Part shown: positions 9,549 through 19,274 of the stretch, piece after piece
How the letters are laid out: every line of letters starts with the position of its first letter
Position numbering within the stretch: the stretch's first letter is position 1
Source: Cognaticolwellia sediminilitoris
GTDB lineage: Bacteria; Pseudomonadota; Gammaproteobacteria; Enterobacterales; Alteromonadaceae
Reading direction: 5' to 3'
NCBI GenBank assembly: GCA_002104535.1
Contig: NBOG01000014.1
Location: 19,974-83,973, forward strand
DNA: 64,000 bases
The notes under the pieces: model-generated
Databases searched by the model: none
The model's input: the letters and a program-made list of their open reading frames with translations, nothing else
What the model was told of the DNA's origin: nothing
Made by a program: the position numbers and the translations under genes

Positions 9549-9866
9549 TTATTTTATAAACAGCAACACGCTACTAACACCTAATCCGAAGCTAATTATT
9601 GAGCTTAAGGCTATGATCAGGTATGTTTTTTGTACTTTTGCTACCTCGTTAAGTTCCATTTGTTGCGCATCTTCAAGTTTGATTAATTCACCTTGGCGAA
9701 CCTCAAACACCGCGCATAAACTCATGGTTGTTTCTTTTGATGCTGCCCCTTCTTTTTCAACTCGTTGAATTGTACGTAGACTAACATCACATGCGTCGGC
9801 TAAAAGTTGTTGAGTCCAGTTATGTTTTTGCCTAAGTGTTTTTATTGTTTTGGGATTTAACTGCAT
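9549..9866 (-). CDS. XRE-family DNA-binding protein with C-terminal membrane anchor
   Basis: A 105-residue protein. Residues 5-60 form an XRE/Cro-CI helix-turn-helix (TLRQKHNWTQQLLADACDVS, then LRTIQRVEKEG), and residues about 80-103 form one membrane segment (TYLIIALSSIISFGLGVSSV). A DNA-binding domain tethered to the membrane suggests a one-component sensor. It is the second gene of a two-gene unit; its start is 4 bp after the stop of the upstream 136-residue gene. Confidence 0.78.
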   Translation of the reverse strand: MQLNPKTIKTLRQKHNWTQQLLADACDVSLRTIQRVEKEGAASKETTMSLCAVFEVRQGELIKLEDAQQMELNEVAKVQKTYLIIALSSIISFGLGVSSVLLFIK

Positions 9867-9870
9867 TCCT

Positions 9871-10281
9871 TTATGCCCCCAACATTACAGATAAGAAAAT
9901 AAATCCGAGATACCCGCTCAATAATCCAACTAAAAAACATCCACCTATAAACAATACCGCTTTTTTAGGCTCTTTAATCAGAGCTATCGATGTTTGTTCC
10001 TGCTGTTTAATCAGTTTTTTATTCTTATAAAAAGTACATTCAAGTCTGCCAGATATAATATTCTTCATCTCATACGCTATTTGATAGCTATTACCAGCGA
10101 ATTCAAATTGATGTTCACTTCTTACTCCCACACTTCGCTTACTGCTGACTAAATCATCATTGATATAGACCTCTTCTTTACCTGTAAAGAAACTTCCAAA
10201 ACAGGCGATTTGATTGTCACCATCTTGAAAGTAAAATTTGTAGCCTAACTTTTTAGTATTTAAAATATCTTGTTTCATCAT
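9871..10281 (-). CDS. Small hypothetical membrane protein partnered with XRE gene
   Basis: A 136-residue protein of unknown function. The N-terminal about 100 residues look like a beta-rich soluble domain (GYKFYFQDGDNQIACFG, EEVYINDDLVSSKRSVG). The C terminus has a membrane segment (AVLFIGGCFLVGLLSGYLGF). The ATG has AAGGAA 5 bp upstream. Its stop is 4 bp before the XRE-TM gene start, so the two are very likely translated from one mRNA and may form a membrane-bound regulatory pair. Confidence 0.68.
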   Translation of the reverse strand: MMKQDILNTKKLGYKFYFQDGDNQIACFGSFFTGKEEVYINDDLVSSKRSVGVRSEHQFEFAGNSYQIAYEMKNIISGRLECTFYKNKKLIKQQEQTSIALIKEPKKAVLFIGGCFLVGLLSGYLGFIFLSVMLGA

Positions 10282-10859
10282 CGTTTTCCTTGTGTAGTTG
10301 ATGATGCTAATTTACTTTTTAATTTTATCTTTTACGCCGTCAGCAGTATGCCAGTAAGCATTTTGGCATATGACAGGTTTGCTGTCATGTGAGGTTAGCT
10401 TATAATTTATATAAAGAATTTTCACTTTTAAATGGAATGTTGAAATATATTAACTGTCATAAAGATCAAGAATGAAGTGACAAGGTAATTCGAATAACTA
10501 AACATTATCATAGTTAAAAAATTAATTTGAGATGTTTTTTCATCTGGATCGTGGAGGCATAGATGGTGAAATATCTATAATTTTTTAACAAGCTAAAGTG
10601 GAATAAAACCACTGATTTGAGGTGTCTTTTTACAAAGGCTAATTGCGTCAGCATGAGATCATTAGGGTAGGTTTAAACTCAGAAGATTTAAGTTAAGCGC
10701 CAAAATGGTCACTCAGACATCAAGCTTATGTAAGTTGTTTAAGTAGCAAAGATTTATTAAGTTTGTTATTAATAGTTTAAGCATCTAAAAGCGAGGTGTT
10801 TTTGCAGAAAATTGCACTAATACCGTTGTATTAATTGTTAGCACTACAAGGAAAATCAG
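10282..10859. promoter_or_regulatory. Intergenic region with two adjacent dyads (10347-10391)
   Basis: This 578-bp stretch has no gene. Close to the XRE/membrane pair are two neighbouring inverted repeats. TATGCCA and TGGCATA lie at 10347-10353 and 10364-10370. CATATGACAG, a GTTTG spacer, and CTGTCATGTG (one mismatch) span 10367-10391. They lie 66-110 bp upstream of the first codon at 10281 and are candidate operators for the XRE protein, which is inference. The rest (10400-10859) is AT-rich, with nothing recognisable before the thioredoxin gene. Confidence 0.45.
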
Positions 10860-11378
10860 TTGAGTCTCGGCAATAAAATAACAGGTAAATTAAACAACTT
10901 AGAAAATTTCATTGAAAGCTCTTCAATCTATTTATTGCCGGCGAAGGTATTAGGTTGGATAGTACTGTTTTTAGCTTTGATTATTAGTAATTTTATAGCG
11001 ATAGGTAAGTGGCCAATATCTGCAATATTCGAAAGACTTAATAAAAAGGAATTGTCATTAGGAGATACCATAAGTATATCTTCTGAAGATGAACTTAAAA
11101 AAATAATTTATGAACATGAAACGGTTTTAGTCGATTTTTGGGCTCAGTGGTGCGGACCTTGTATGCTTATGGATAATACAATCAAAAATGTGGCACATGA
11201 GTATGCAGGGAAGGCAGCTGTTGTTAAAGTCGATGTTTCATTAAACTCAACACTCAGTAAATTATACGCAGTAAGAGGCTTGCCCACAGTCATAGTATTT
11301 CAAAATGGCAATGAGGTCATGAGAAAAAGTGGTTCATTAACAAAAAGTCAGTTGATAGGTTTAATTGAACAAAAATAG
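10860..11378 (+). CDS. Membrane-anchored thioredoxin-family protein
   Basis: A 172-residue protein made of an N-terminal anchor and a C-terminal thioredoxin domain. The anchor is the membrane segment LGWIVLFLALIISNFIAIG near residues 32-52. The thioredoxin domain (about 75-170) has the canonical WCGPC active site in DFWAQWCGPCMLMD and the cis-proline in GLPTVIVF. The topology prediction is ambiguous. If the domain is cytoplasmic it would act as a membrane-tethered reductase; if periplasmic it would serve thiol exchange there. The TTG start is supported by AAGGA 7 bp upstream. It stands alone. Confidence 0.82.
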   Translation: MSLGNKITGKLNNLENFIESSSIYLLPAKVLGWIVLFLALIISNFIAIGKWPISAIFERLNKKELSLGDTISISSEDELKKIIYEHETVLVDFWAQWCGPCMLMDNTIKNVAHEYAGKAAVVKVDVSLNSTLSKLYAVRGLPTVIVFQNGNEVMRKSGSLTKSQLIGLIEQK

Positions 11379-11550
11379 TGCTCACAAGTTTAATTAAACT
11401 CTTGTTTACTCTACTCTAATCTATTTTTTAACGACTTAAAAATGACTCTATTATGCCGTTTGATGTAGAAAATTATTATTTTTAGAAAAATAGAAAAATA
11501 GAAAAATATTAAGACACCCATAATAAATTGTTCATTTTTTGAATAGCAAA

Positions 11551-11580
11551 CTACACTTGATTTATCCTTTTTAAGTGTAG
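11551..11580. repeat. Inverted repeat at transposase start
   Basis: CTACACTT at 11551-11558 and AAGTGTAG at 11573-11580 form an 8-bp perfect inverted repeat around a 14-nt spacer. It can be extended by a G-T and an A-T pair to ten. It ends 8 bp before the transposase ATG, so a hairpin in the mRNA would include the ribosome-binding region. REP-associated transposases recognise short hairpins next to their own gene, so it may be the element end. Confidence 0.6.
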
Positions 11581-11588
11581 TGATTGTT

Positions 11589-12569
11589 ATGCCTAAGCCT
11601 CGTTCACAACAAATCAGTTTATCTGATACGTCGTATTATCATATTTGTAGTCAAACTGTCCGCAAAGCTTTTTTATGCGGTGTCGATAAAGAAACAGGTG
11701 TGAGTTTTGAGCATAGGCGTAGTTGGATTGAAAAACGTATTTTTCAATTATCTCAGGTATTTGCTATTGATATTTGTGCTCACGCTGTGATGAATAATCA
11801 TTTACACCTAGTGCTTCATGTTGATATTGAGCAAGTGAAAAAATGGACTACCTTAGAAATACTTACCCGCTGGCATAAGTTGTTTAAAGGCACCATATTG
11901 ACCAGTAAATATCAGCGAGAACAACCGTTAACACAATTCGAGTCGGAAATAGTTGAAGAATCCGCGCAGGTTTATAAACAACGTTTAATAGATATCAGCT
12001 GGTTTATGCGCGCCTTAAACGAGCCGATTGCAAGGCAAGCAAACAAAGAAGATAAGTGTACCGGGCATTTCTGGGAAGGGCGGTTTAAATCTCAAGCCTT
12101 ACTCGATGAAGGCGCATTACTAGCCTGTATGGCTTATGTCGATTTAAACCCTGTCCGTGCTGGTATTGCTACAACACCCGAGCAGTCAAGTTTTACCAGT
12201 ATACAATTGCGTATCAAAGCCGCCATCAAGGGGGAGCAACCCCAAGTCTTGTTACCTTTTACTGGCAATGAGCAACAAGAAGAAACTAAGGGCATTTCAT
12301 TCAGCCTAGAAGATTACTTAACACTGATTGATGAAACAGGACGAGTGATTAGAGAAGACAAACGCGGTGCAATAAACGCTAAAACGGCTAAAATATTGTC
12401 AAGGTTGCACATTAGCGATGAAAGTTGGCTAAAACTCACCACTAACTTCGAAGGTATATTCACTGGCGCGGTAGGCACTGCAGAGCATTTGTGTGAATTC
12501 GCTGAACACGTGGGTTTAAAAAGGGCTCATGGTATTGCCAATGCTCAAGCCTGTTTGAATAGCGCTTAG
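11589..12569 (+). mobile_element. REP-associated tyrosine transposase (Y1/IS200-like, RAYT)
   Basis: A 326-residue single-stranded-DNA transposase of the Y1 (HUH) class. The N-terminal MPKPRSQQISLSDTSYYHIC and the FLCGVDKETGVSFEHRR stretch are typical of the large RAYT-like group. The metal-binding HUH motif is HLH in AVMNNHLHLVLHVD. The candidate catalytic tyrosine lies in ACMAYVDLNPVRAG, after GHFWEGRFKSQALLDEGAL. The gene is intact. The ATG at 11589 matches family starts; a GTG nine bases upstream is less likely. No second copy or obvious direct repeats flank it in this window, so it may be a domesticated single-copy gene. Confidence 0.85.
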
Positions 12570-12836
12570 CAATTTAACACAGACCAATAAAAAAAGACGG
12601 TTATCTTTGGATACCAGTAAGAGCCTGCCTGAGGTTTAATGATTTAATTAAAATTAAAGATATTTGATTAGCAAACTCAATTATCATTTGAAAATGTAAA
12701 CTTTTAACATCGAGATAACTTAACTTTAAGTGTTTTATTATTGTGTAGAATTATCACGGGTGGCATAGTTAGAAAATACAGCACATGAACTTACTCGACA
12801 CACTTCGCATTAATCCCCCTATACCAAAGGAACATT

Positions 12837-13451
12837 ATGTATATTCCGCATAATCTCAAAATGAAAGAATTATCAGAAGCGCATGATTTTATTGATGAGC
12901 TTGGCTTTGGTGTTATTGTTTCTAGTTCGCTTAACGGCACCCATATTCCATTTGTTTTACATCGTACTGAAGGTGAAAATGGCGTGCTTTATAGTCACTG
13001 CGCTAAAGTTAACCCGCATTGGAAAGAGCTTGAGGGCACAGAGGCTTTAATTATATTTACAGGTCCTCATAGTTACATATCACCAAGTTGGTACGCTCAA
13101 TCTCCTGCGGTACCTACATGGAATTATGCAGCGGTACATGCGTATGGAAAAGTTTCACTTTTAAATGGTCAGCAAACACTCGACGTGGTTGAGGAGGTCG
13201 TAGATAAATACGAACCTGAACTTCTGGTTAAACGTGATGTTATAACCGATGAATTTAGGGATAAATTACTTTCGGGTATTGTTGGCTTTAAAGTTGAGTT
13301 ATCAAATGTTGAAGGTAAGTTAAAGTTGGGACAGCAAAGAAAAACGGATGATCAAGTTGGTGTTTACAATGCGCTTAAAAACTCAGACGACTTAGCTGCG
13401 CAAAGTTTAGTTCAATATATGGCAAAAAAATCATTGGGTACCGGCAGTTAA
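12837..13451 (+). CDS. PaiB-type FMN-binding protein
   Basis: A 204-residue protein of the FMN-binding negative transcriptional regulator (PaiB) family, a split-barrel flavoprotein. Signatures are MYIPHNLKMKEL at the N terminus, FVLHRTEGENGVLYSHCAKV, and the conserved core YISPSWYAQSPAVPTWNYAA near residues 79-98. In Bacillus, PaiB acts with PaiA, a polyamine acetyltransferase; no PaiA-like gene is adjacent here, although a GNAT gene lies 3.7 kb away. The ATG follows AAGGA. The biochemical role (regulator or oxidoreductase) is open. Confidence 0.87.
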   Translation: MYIPHNLKMKELSEAHDFIDELGFGVIVSSSLNGTHIPFVLHRTEGENGVLYSHCAKVNPHWKELEGTEALIIFTGPHSYISPSWYAQSPAVPTWNYAAVHAYGKVSLLNGQQTLDVVEEVVDKYEPELLVKRDVITDEFRDKLLSGIVGFKVELSNVEGKLKLGQQRKTDDQVGVYNALKNSDDLAAQSLVQYMAKKSLGTGS

Positions 13452-13521
13452 AAAATAGCTAATGATTATGCAGTCGATACTTTATCGGGTGTCGAAAACC
13501 CCCAAACCACAAACGTGTTAG

Positions 13522-15636
13522 TTAACATTTAAGTCGACTTAATTCCGCTTTAATTGCCTCGGCAAGTGCTTTCGATTGAATGCTATTTTCTTGCAGTTTA
13601 TGACCTAATTCAGCTAAATCTCTACTACTATCAGACACAGATACAATTCGAATATTAATATCTTCTGCAACATGGTTTTGTTCATCAGCGGCAGTTGCTA
13701 CTTTATCAATACTTTCACTCATTATTTTAATACTAGCTTTGGTTTCTGAAAGTCGCTCGAAGCTGATAGAAGTTTTATCAACGGTGCTTATAATTGAGTT
13801 TTTATTTTCATCAAGTGTTTCAACGGCTTTATCAACATCAATTTGTAAGTTACTAATTAAATTACTGATATCTTGCGTAGATGTTTGTGTGCGTGCTGCT
13901 AAGTTTCTTACTTCATCGGCAACAACGGCAAAGCCTCTGCCTTGTTCTCCTGCTCTCGCTGCTTCTATGGCTGCATTTAACGCTAGCAGGTTAGTTTGGT
14001 CGGCAATAGAGCGAATAGTTTCAACAATGCTGGTTATATCCGCGCTACGCTCGGCGACTTGTGATATTTGCTTGCTGGTTAATGACATGTTTTTTTCAAG
14101 TTGCTGCACATTTTGTACGCTACTTTCTAATATATCTTGGGTCTCTTGCAGCAATTCATTGGCATGCTTGCCACCATTAACTGTTTCTATCGCTAGAAGG
14201 GCTACTTCACCAGATGCTGCTGCCATTTCAGTCATGGCCGAGGCGATACTATCTAAATTAACTTGTTGAGCTTGCGTACCCGTTTCTACATCTTGCGCGA
14301 TATGCTCCATTTCGCTGAACTTACCATACAGTGCTTTGGAATGATTTTTAGATGCCCCAATCATTTCTGCTAACTTATTAATAAATTTATTAAAGCCACT
14401 TGCTAACAAAATTAACTCTTCGTGGCGGTTTACATGCACTTTTTGTGTTAAGTCACCTTCATGTTCAGACAATTCTTGAATCGATGTAGAAAGGAGTTTG
14501 ATAGGTGTTGTTATCGATCTGGCAAGCCAAATAGCAAAAAATAAAGCCGCCACTAAAAACACCATAGAAAAAAGTAACAAGTCTGTTAAAGCTTTGTTGT
14601 AATGACCTTTTGCTTTTTCAGTCATGTTGATAACTGACGCTAAAGCTACTTTTTCAGGTACAGAAACAAGTAGCGTCCAAGTAACATTTGCTTCGTTAAT
14701 CATCACAGGAACTTTAACGTGCCAATTGTCTCCAGCAACTATTGAGTTTTTTGGGTCAGTTAAAATTGTTGCAAGCTCGGCATTAACTTTACTAGCCTTT
14801 TGAGATAAATTATCAGGATAAAGGCTTGAAGCGATCAAGAGGTTTCTTTGGCTAAATAAACTTATAGACGCGTTGCCATCAAACAATGATTTAGACTGTT
14901 CAGTTACCCATTGTTGGAGAATAGGTAAATTAATATCAACACCAACGATACCTCTAAATTTATTAGCGACAATAATTGGCGCTGATAAGGTCGTCATTAA
15001 CTCATGACGTCCGGGTTCTATTTCATATAAGTAAGGGTCAAGAGCACATGGTTTGAGTGAATCTTTACTGCATAAATAGAACTCTGAAGTACGAATGCCA
15101 TTTTCGTCTTTATCGGTTATATATTTATCTGCAGCATCATCAGTTGGATAATAAACCGATTGGCCATTCTCTTTTATCCAATATACTTCTAGGGTACCGG
15201 TAGGTGTTGAGTGACTACCAAAACCCTGAAACTTACTATCAAGGTTGTCATAACCATTAGGTTCAAATTGGCTGTAAAGTGAGCTAATTGTCGGTGTGGC
15301 ATTCAAAGCATAATGGCTTAAATCGTTAACAACATCTCGTGTAAAAGCGGTGTTTGGATAGGCTGTTTTTGATAACGTTTCAGCTAAAATTAGTGCCGGT
15401 GAAAAACTTTGTTTAAGTAGGTTACTGATCCGCTCACTCGACAGTTTGCCTGCGTCATTCATTGAGTTCAAGACAGAGTTTTGTAACAGCGTTTGAGTAG
15501 ACGAAATTTGCTCAGAGGATAAAGATGATAAAGTGTTAGAGGTTAAAACCCCAAAACCAATAGCACAGAGTAAAACAATACTAATAAATAAAACGGTGAC
15601 CTTTTTTTGAATTGAATGTCGTTTTCTTAATAGCAT
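13522..15636 (-). CDS. Methyl-accepting chemotaxis protein with dCache sensor
   Basis: A 704-residue chemoreceptor. It has an N-terminal membrane segment ([20 protein letters not shown], about 13-33), then a large periplasmic dCache-like ligand domain (about 40-345) and a second membrane segment (about 350-372). A HAMP linker starting at [20 protein letters not shown] and a long coiled signalling domain follow. The invariant hairpin tip is present ([19 protein letters not shown], then [19 protein letters not shown]). The ligand is unknown. The signalling domain would interact with CheA/CheW, which are not encoded in this window. A second receptor of the same layout lies at 42059. Confidence 0.93.
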   Translation of the reverse strand: MLLRKRHSIQKKVTVLFISIVLLCAIGFGVLTSNTLSSLSSEQISSTQTLLQNSVLNSMNDAGKLSSERISNLLKQSFSPALILAETLSKTAYPNTAFTRDVVNDLSHYALNATPTISSLYSQFEPNGYDNLDSKFQGFGSHSTPTGTLEVYWIKENGQSVYYPTDDAADKYITDKDENGIRTSEFYLCSKDSLKPCALDPYLYEIEPGRHELMTTLSAPIIVANKFRGIVGVDINLPILQQWVTEQSKSLFDGNASISLFSQRNLLIASSLYPDNLSQKASKVNAELATILTDPKNSIVAGDNWHVKVPVMINEANVTWTLLVSVPEKVALASVINMTEKAKGHYNKALTDLLLFSMVFLVAALFFAIWLARSITTPIKLLSTSIQELSEHEGDLTQKVHVNRHEELILLASGFNKFINKLAEMIGASKNHSKALYGKFSEMEHIAQDVETGTQAQQVNLDSIASAMTEMAAASGEVALLAIETVNGGKHANELLQETQDILESSVQNVQQLEKNMSLTSKQISQVAERSADITSIVETIRSIADQTNLLALNAAIEAARAGEQGRGFAVVADEVRNLAARTQTSTQDISNLISNLQIDVDKAVETLDENKNSIISTVDKTSISFERLSETKASIKIMSESIDKVATAADEQNHVAEDINIRIVSVSDSSRDLAELGHKLQENSIQSKALAEAIKAELSRLKC

Positions 15637-16111
15637 TATGGCAACACCTTTTATAAATTTTATTCTGTAGCATTACCAATAATATTAGTAGCTGAATTAC
15701 ATCATCGCTTGGATTGTAATCATTACTAGAAAAAAAACTGGCAGCGCGATTAAAGTCGCTTCAATTGAATATGTTTAACCCTTATATATCAACAAACTCT
15801 AACTTATCAGATAATCGTTAAATAACAAAACATTAGTATAGAGCTAATTGAACTAATTTATTGTTTAAAAATTGCTGATTTTTAATATGCCTATTTAACG
15901 GGGCAAAACTGATATGAATTTTAACGCTAATTACAGGATGAATTTGCTTAAATAGGTTTGTGGCAAAAGGAAAGGTAGGTCGGCTGATTAAAACATTGAA
16001 ATACTAAAGACAATTTAGCATTGTATGTAAAATATTAATGAATAAAAAAGAGTATTAATGAGGTACAAAGGTTTAAATTATGGGGTTAATTTAATTAACC
16101 CCATTTAATTT
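15637..16111. other. Intergenic region upstream of the chemoreceptor gene
   Basis: About 475 bp, AT-rich. It must carry the chemoreceptor promoter at its left end and holds the terminator hairpin of the Hsp70-like gene at its right end. No small gene or repeat is visible. Confidence 0.5.
16081..16103 (-). terminator. Terminator-like hairpin after yegD-like gene
   Basis: A perfect 9-bp stem, TGGGGTTAA / TTAACCCCA with loop TTTAA, sits 9 bp beyond the stop of the minus-strand Hsp70-like gene. On that strand it is followed only by a weak T-rich tail (TAATTT), so termination may be inefficient. Confidence 0.6.
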
Positions 16112-17470
16112 TTATGAGTATATGGTTTTTGCCCAGCGGGTTAATCCAGCGGTAACACTACCAAAATGGTCACCAATAACAATTTCTGTGTTCGGTAATT
16201 GTTGCTGTAAAAACTGTTGCAGGATTGGGGATTTAGCTGTGCCACCGGTGACAAATACCACATCGGGTTGGCAGTTAGCCTCTGTTATTGCATCCTTCAT
16301 TAGTACTGCAATCGAACTTAATTCACGTTTACAGGCGCTAGCAAAGCATTCTCTATCAAGTTCGACGGTTAGTCCGTCATCAATATCTGATAAATCAATT
16401 TGTAATTTAGTTTGTTCAGTTAAGGCAATTTTACTTTGCTCTGCGGCATTAACTACGCGGTAGCTGAGCTTATTCTGTTGAACTGTTAATAAACGTTTTA
16501 CCAGCTCCGGCTGTTTTGCATCCCGTATCAGTTGTTCTAAAAATCGTGCATTAGTGTCGCTGTAAAACTCTGTTTGATCATTAATATTATTGATCGCCAT
16601 TGCTTGCCAATAACTATTGTTGGGCATTGGTTTGCCAGTTTTTAATTCACTATTAATACCAAAGCTTGGCATAACACCTTTTAGCGCTAATGCGATGTCG
16701 AAATCATTGCCACCAACACGTTCACCACTGTGGCTTAATAAATCAGCACTTCTATCCGTTAAAGGCGCTTGTTTTGGTCCCATTAGTAACATTGAACAAT
16801 CGGTTGTACCTCCACCGATATCAACCACTAATACTTTAGTTTCTTGACTGAGGCTTGCTTCATATTCAAAGCCAGCAGCAACCGGTTCAAATTGAAATTC
16901 TACATTTTTAAAGCCGACTCGTTTTGCTGCGTTAGTTAAGATTTTCAACGCTTGTTGATTGCTTTGTTCGCCGCGTAAACCCTGAAAGTTAATTGGGCGG
17001 CCAATAACCGTTTGATCTATGCTTCTGCCAAGAGATTCCTCGGTGAGCCTTTTAACGTTACTCATCATCGCGGCGACTATATCTTCAAACAAGTCCATTT
17101 GTTGAGGCAATAAACCACTTGCTCCTAAAAACGATTTTGGTGACTTAATGTAGTAACCTTCATCAGGCTCTTGAAGGTAATTATTTAACGCTTGTTTGCC
17201 AAAAGTCAGCTCAGTAGGATAACCATCCAGAGTTAACTCTCTTAAGGTGTTTTTGCCTTTTTGAATTTGCCATTGGCGTTGCTGTTGAAAGTTTTTTTGC
17301 TCTGACAAGGTCAAGTGTTTGTGTAACCAATTAACGATCACGTCTCGGCTTGGCGCATATAAAGTTGAGGGGATAAAGCGGCCATGATCGCCTAGAGATA
17401 AAAGCTTGGGTTTATTGTCTTCCATCACGCCAACTGCGCAGTTTGAAGTACCGTAATCAAATCCAATCAT
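16112..17470 (-). CDS. yegD: YegD-like Hsp70-family chaperone
   Basis: A 452-residue Hsp70-superfamily ATPase lacking the long substrate-binding domain, as in E. coli YegD (about 450 residues). Visible actin/Hsp70 motifs are the phosphate-1 loop MIGFDYGTSNCAVGVM at the N terminus, VVDIGGGTTDCSML (phosphate 2) near residue 220, and FVTGGTAKSPILQQFL (adenosine motif) near residue 410. The client range is unknown. I chose the ATG at 17470, which begins MIGFDYGTS as in the family; an in-frame TTG at 17488 would add six residues without a ribosome-binding site. Confidence 0.85.
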   Translation of the reverse strand: MIGFDYGTSNCAVGVMEDNKPKLLSLGDHGRFIPSTLYAPSRDVIVNWLHKHLTLSEQKNFQQQRQWQIQKGKNTLRELTLDGYPTELTFGKQALNNYLQEPDEGYYIKSPKSFLGASGLLPQQMDLFEDIVAAMMSNVKRLTEESLGRSIDQTVIGRPINFQGLRGEQSNQQALKILTNAAKRVGFKNVEFQFEPVAAGFEYEASLSQETKVLVVDIGGGTTDCSMLLMGPKQAPLTDRSADLLSHSGERVGGNDFDIALALKGVMPSFGINSELKTGKPMPNNSYWQAMAINNINDQTEFYSDTNARFLEQLIRDAKQPELVKRLLTVQQNKLSYRVVNAAEQSKIALTEQTKLQIDLSDIDDGLTVELDRECFASACKRELSSIAVLMKDAITEANCQPDVVFVTGGTAKSPILQQFLQQQLPNTEIVIGDHFGSVTAGLTRWAKTIYS

Positions 17471-17583
17471 GTTAAGGTCCAATGACAAATGGCCGCGTAG
17501 AATACTGAGATATTAAGCTTGAGGCAAGGGCTTTAAGTTTTCGATAACAATTTTCATACTTAAAAAATTATAAAGGAAACATA

Positions 17584-18333
17584 ATGCGAGTTTATACAAA
17601 AAAGCCAGCTTTAATGCTATCACTACCAATAATGGTGTTTTTAACGTTAGGCAGTATCAATTCATACGCAGCAGATACGATAAAAAGCTACGCTGATAAA
17701 ACTAAAAAAAGCATGGCTAAGATGCAAGAAAAAAGAACGACTTGGACAGACGAAGACAAAGCTATTATGCAGGCGGCCAGTGATCAATTAGCTATCGAAT
17801 TACCTAACCCAGGACTTAAAGAGGGCAGTAAAGCGCCTAACTTTGCCCTAAAAAATGCTTTTGGTGAAACCATAGAATTAAGTAAAGAGCTGGCCAAGGG
17901 GCCTGTGGTACTTATATTTTACCGTGGTGCTTGGTGTCCATATTGTAATTTGCATTTACACGCGCTGAAGAAAAACTTACCAGAATTTGAAAAATACGGC
18001 GCGCAAGTTATCGCTATAACCCCACAATCGCCGGATAAATCAGCTGAGCAAGTGAAAAAAGATGGTTTCCCATTTCAAGTACTCTCTGACAGCACCACCA
18101 GTGTTATGAAAGCTTATAAATTATATTTTGAGCTACCAAGTGACTTAATGCGTGTTTATAAAGAGCATGGCTTAGACATTGAAGAATTTAACGGTATAGG
18201 TGGCAATGGTTTACCAACGCCGGGTGCTTTTATTATCGATAAAGCAGGTATTATTCGTACCATGCAAGCTGAAGTTGATTACAAAACGCGGATGTCACCT
18301 GAAGCTATTATTGCAGCACTACAGAAGCTTTAA
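17584..18333 (+). CDS. Exported peroxiredoxin-like (AhpC/TSA) protein
   Basis: A 249-residue protein with a Sec signal peptide (PALMLSLPIMVFLTLGSINS, then YAAD) and a thioredoxin-fold AhpC/TSA domain from about residue 85. The active-site segment FYRGAWCPYCNLHLHALKK carries a CPYC pair in place of the usual peroxiredoxin PxxxT/SxxC. The family is therefore better called peroxiredoxin-like. It probably reduces peroxides or thiols in the periplasm; this is inferred. AAGGAA lies upstream of the ATG, and a long-stem terminator follows at 18377-18403. It is divergent from the Hsp70-like gene with 113 bp between starts. Confidence 0.85.
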   Translation: MRVYTKKPALMLSLPIMVFLTLGSINSYAADTIKSYADKTKKSMAKMQEKRTTWTDEDKAIMQAASDQLAIELPNPGLKEGSKAPNFALKNAFGETIELSKELAKGPVVLIFYRGAWCPYCNLHLHALKKNLPEFEKYGAQVIAITPQSPDKSAEQVKKDGFPFQVLSDSTTSVMKAYKLYFELPSDLMRVYKEHGLDIEEFNGIGGNGLPTPGAFIIDKAGIIRTMQAEVDYKTRMSPEAIIAALQKL

Positions 18334-18376
18334 GCAACCGAGTAGTCATTAAGCAACAGGGTTTTGACGCAAAATA

Positions 18377-18403
18377 GAAAAGGCAGCGATTAGCTGCCTT
18401 TTC
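18377..18403. terminator. Bidirectional terminator
   Basis: An 11-bp perfect stem, GAAAAGGCAGC / GCTGCCTTTTC with loop GATTA, lies between the convergent peroxiredoxin-like and RNase HI genes. The A and T runs sit inside the stem ends, so it can act on both strands. Confidence 0.85.
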
Positions 18404-18453
18404 ATATTTACCTTATAAATAAACCCAGTTAACTATTACGTTTCATTAAGAAG

Positions 18454-19242
18454 CTAACCCGACGGCATGGCCAATATGGCTTTAATATCTAAGGTGTCAG
18501 TATATTGTACAAAACCTTTTGTTGATTTCATTCGAGCTAATACCGCCATTCTGTCAGAAAGTTCATTACCTTCATTGTTCGAATGACCTTTGACATGGCT
18601 AATAATTAAATGACTTTTAAGCGCTTGATAAAGTGAGAAACATTGCTTGATAACCTCAAGGTTTTTAATTTCTTCGCCTTTACCGCGTGTCCAACCTTTC
18701 GCTTGCCAGCCTTTAGCCCATTTGGTAATACAGTCAATTGAGTATTTTGAATCAGACAAAACTTGAACTGTTTTACCTTGCTGTATATGCGCTTGTGCGT
18801 ATTTAAACGCTGCCAACATACCATTAAGCTCAGCCGTGTTGTTGGTGCCCATTGGCTCATATAATCCGTACCATAGTTCCACTAACTGCTGCTGCTTGTA
18901 AACGGCCATACCTGTGCCTGATTTACCGGGGTTTGGCGAACAAGCACCATCACAGTAAATATTGATATCAGCACTCTGTTTTGCGGCGCTAGCACTATTT
19001 ACGCTGTCAGTTTTAACATAAGCAGCAGAAGCGGCTGGTTTCGTGCTACTGCTTTTACTCATCGAGCGTTTTGTTAATGCTTTAGTATAAGTTGATGCAA
19101 AGGCCGCTTCGGCTTCAGCTTTTGAAGGAAAACCCATATATTGTGCGTCAGGTCTGCCTTGGGTATAATTTTTCACGTCATTCCATTGTTCAAAAACACC
19201 GGTTTTAGCACCTTTCCATACCACGTAATATTTCTTACTCAT
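18454..19242 (-). CDS. rnhA: Ribonuclease HI with N-terminal hybrid-binding domain
   Basis: A 262-residue RNase HI that cuts the RNA strand of RNA-DNA hybrids. Residues 1-50 (KKYYVVWKGAKTGVFEQWND, then YMGFPSKAEAEAAF) form the viroplasmin-like hybrid-binding domain found in eukaryotic RNase H1. A linker rich in serine, alanine and lysine follows. The catalytic domain (about 92-255) shows the four acidic residues in YCDGACSPNPG, NNTAELNGML, VLSDSKYSID and GNELSDRMA, so it should be active. It is the longer, two-domain type, in contrast to the 155-residue E. coli RnhA. It sits 32 bp downstream of lgt and is probably co-transcribed. Confidence 0.92.
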   Translation of the reverse strand: MSKKYYVVWKGAKTGVFEQWNDVKNYTQGRPDAQYMGFPSKAEAEAAFASTYTKALTKRSMSKSSSTKPAASAAYVKTDSVNSASAAKQSADINIYCDGACSPNPGKSGTGMAVYKQQQLVELWYGLYEPMGTNNTAELNGMLAAFKYAQAHIQQGKTVQVLSDSKYSIDCITKWAKGWQAKGWTRGKGEEIKNLEVIKQCFSLYQALKSHLIISHVKGHSNNEGNELSDRMAVLARMKSTKGFVQYTDTLDIKAILAMPSG

Positions 19243-19274
19243 AAACTGTAACCATCAAAGTTGTTTGCACGCTA

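Noticed and set aside
13739..14269. 176-codon open frame antisense to the chemoreceptor
   Set aside because: It mirrors the repetitive coiled-coil coding region on the other strand and has low-complexity composition.
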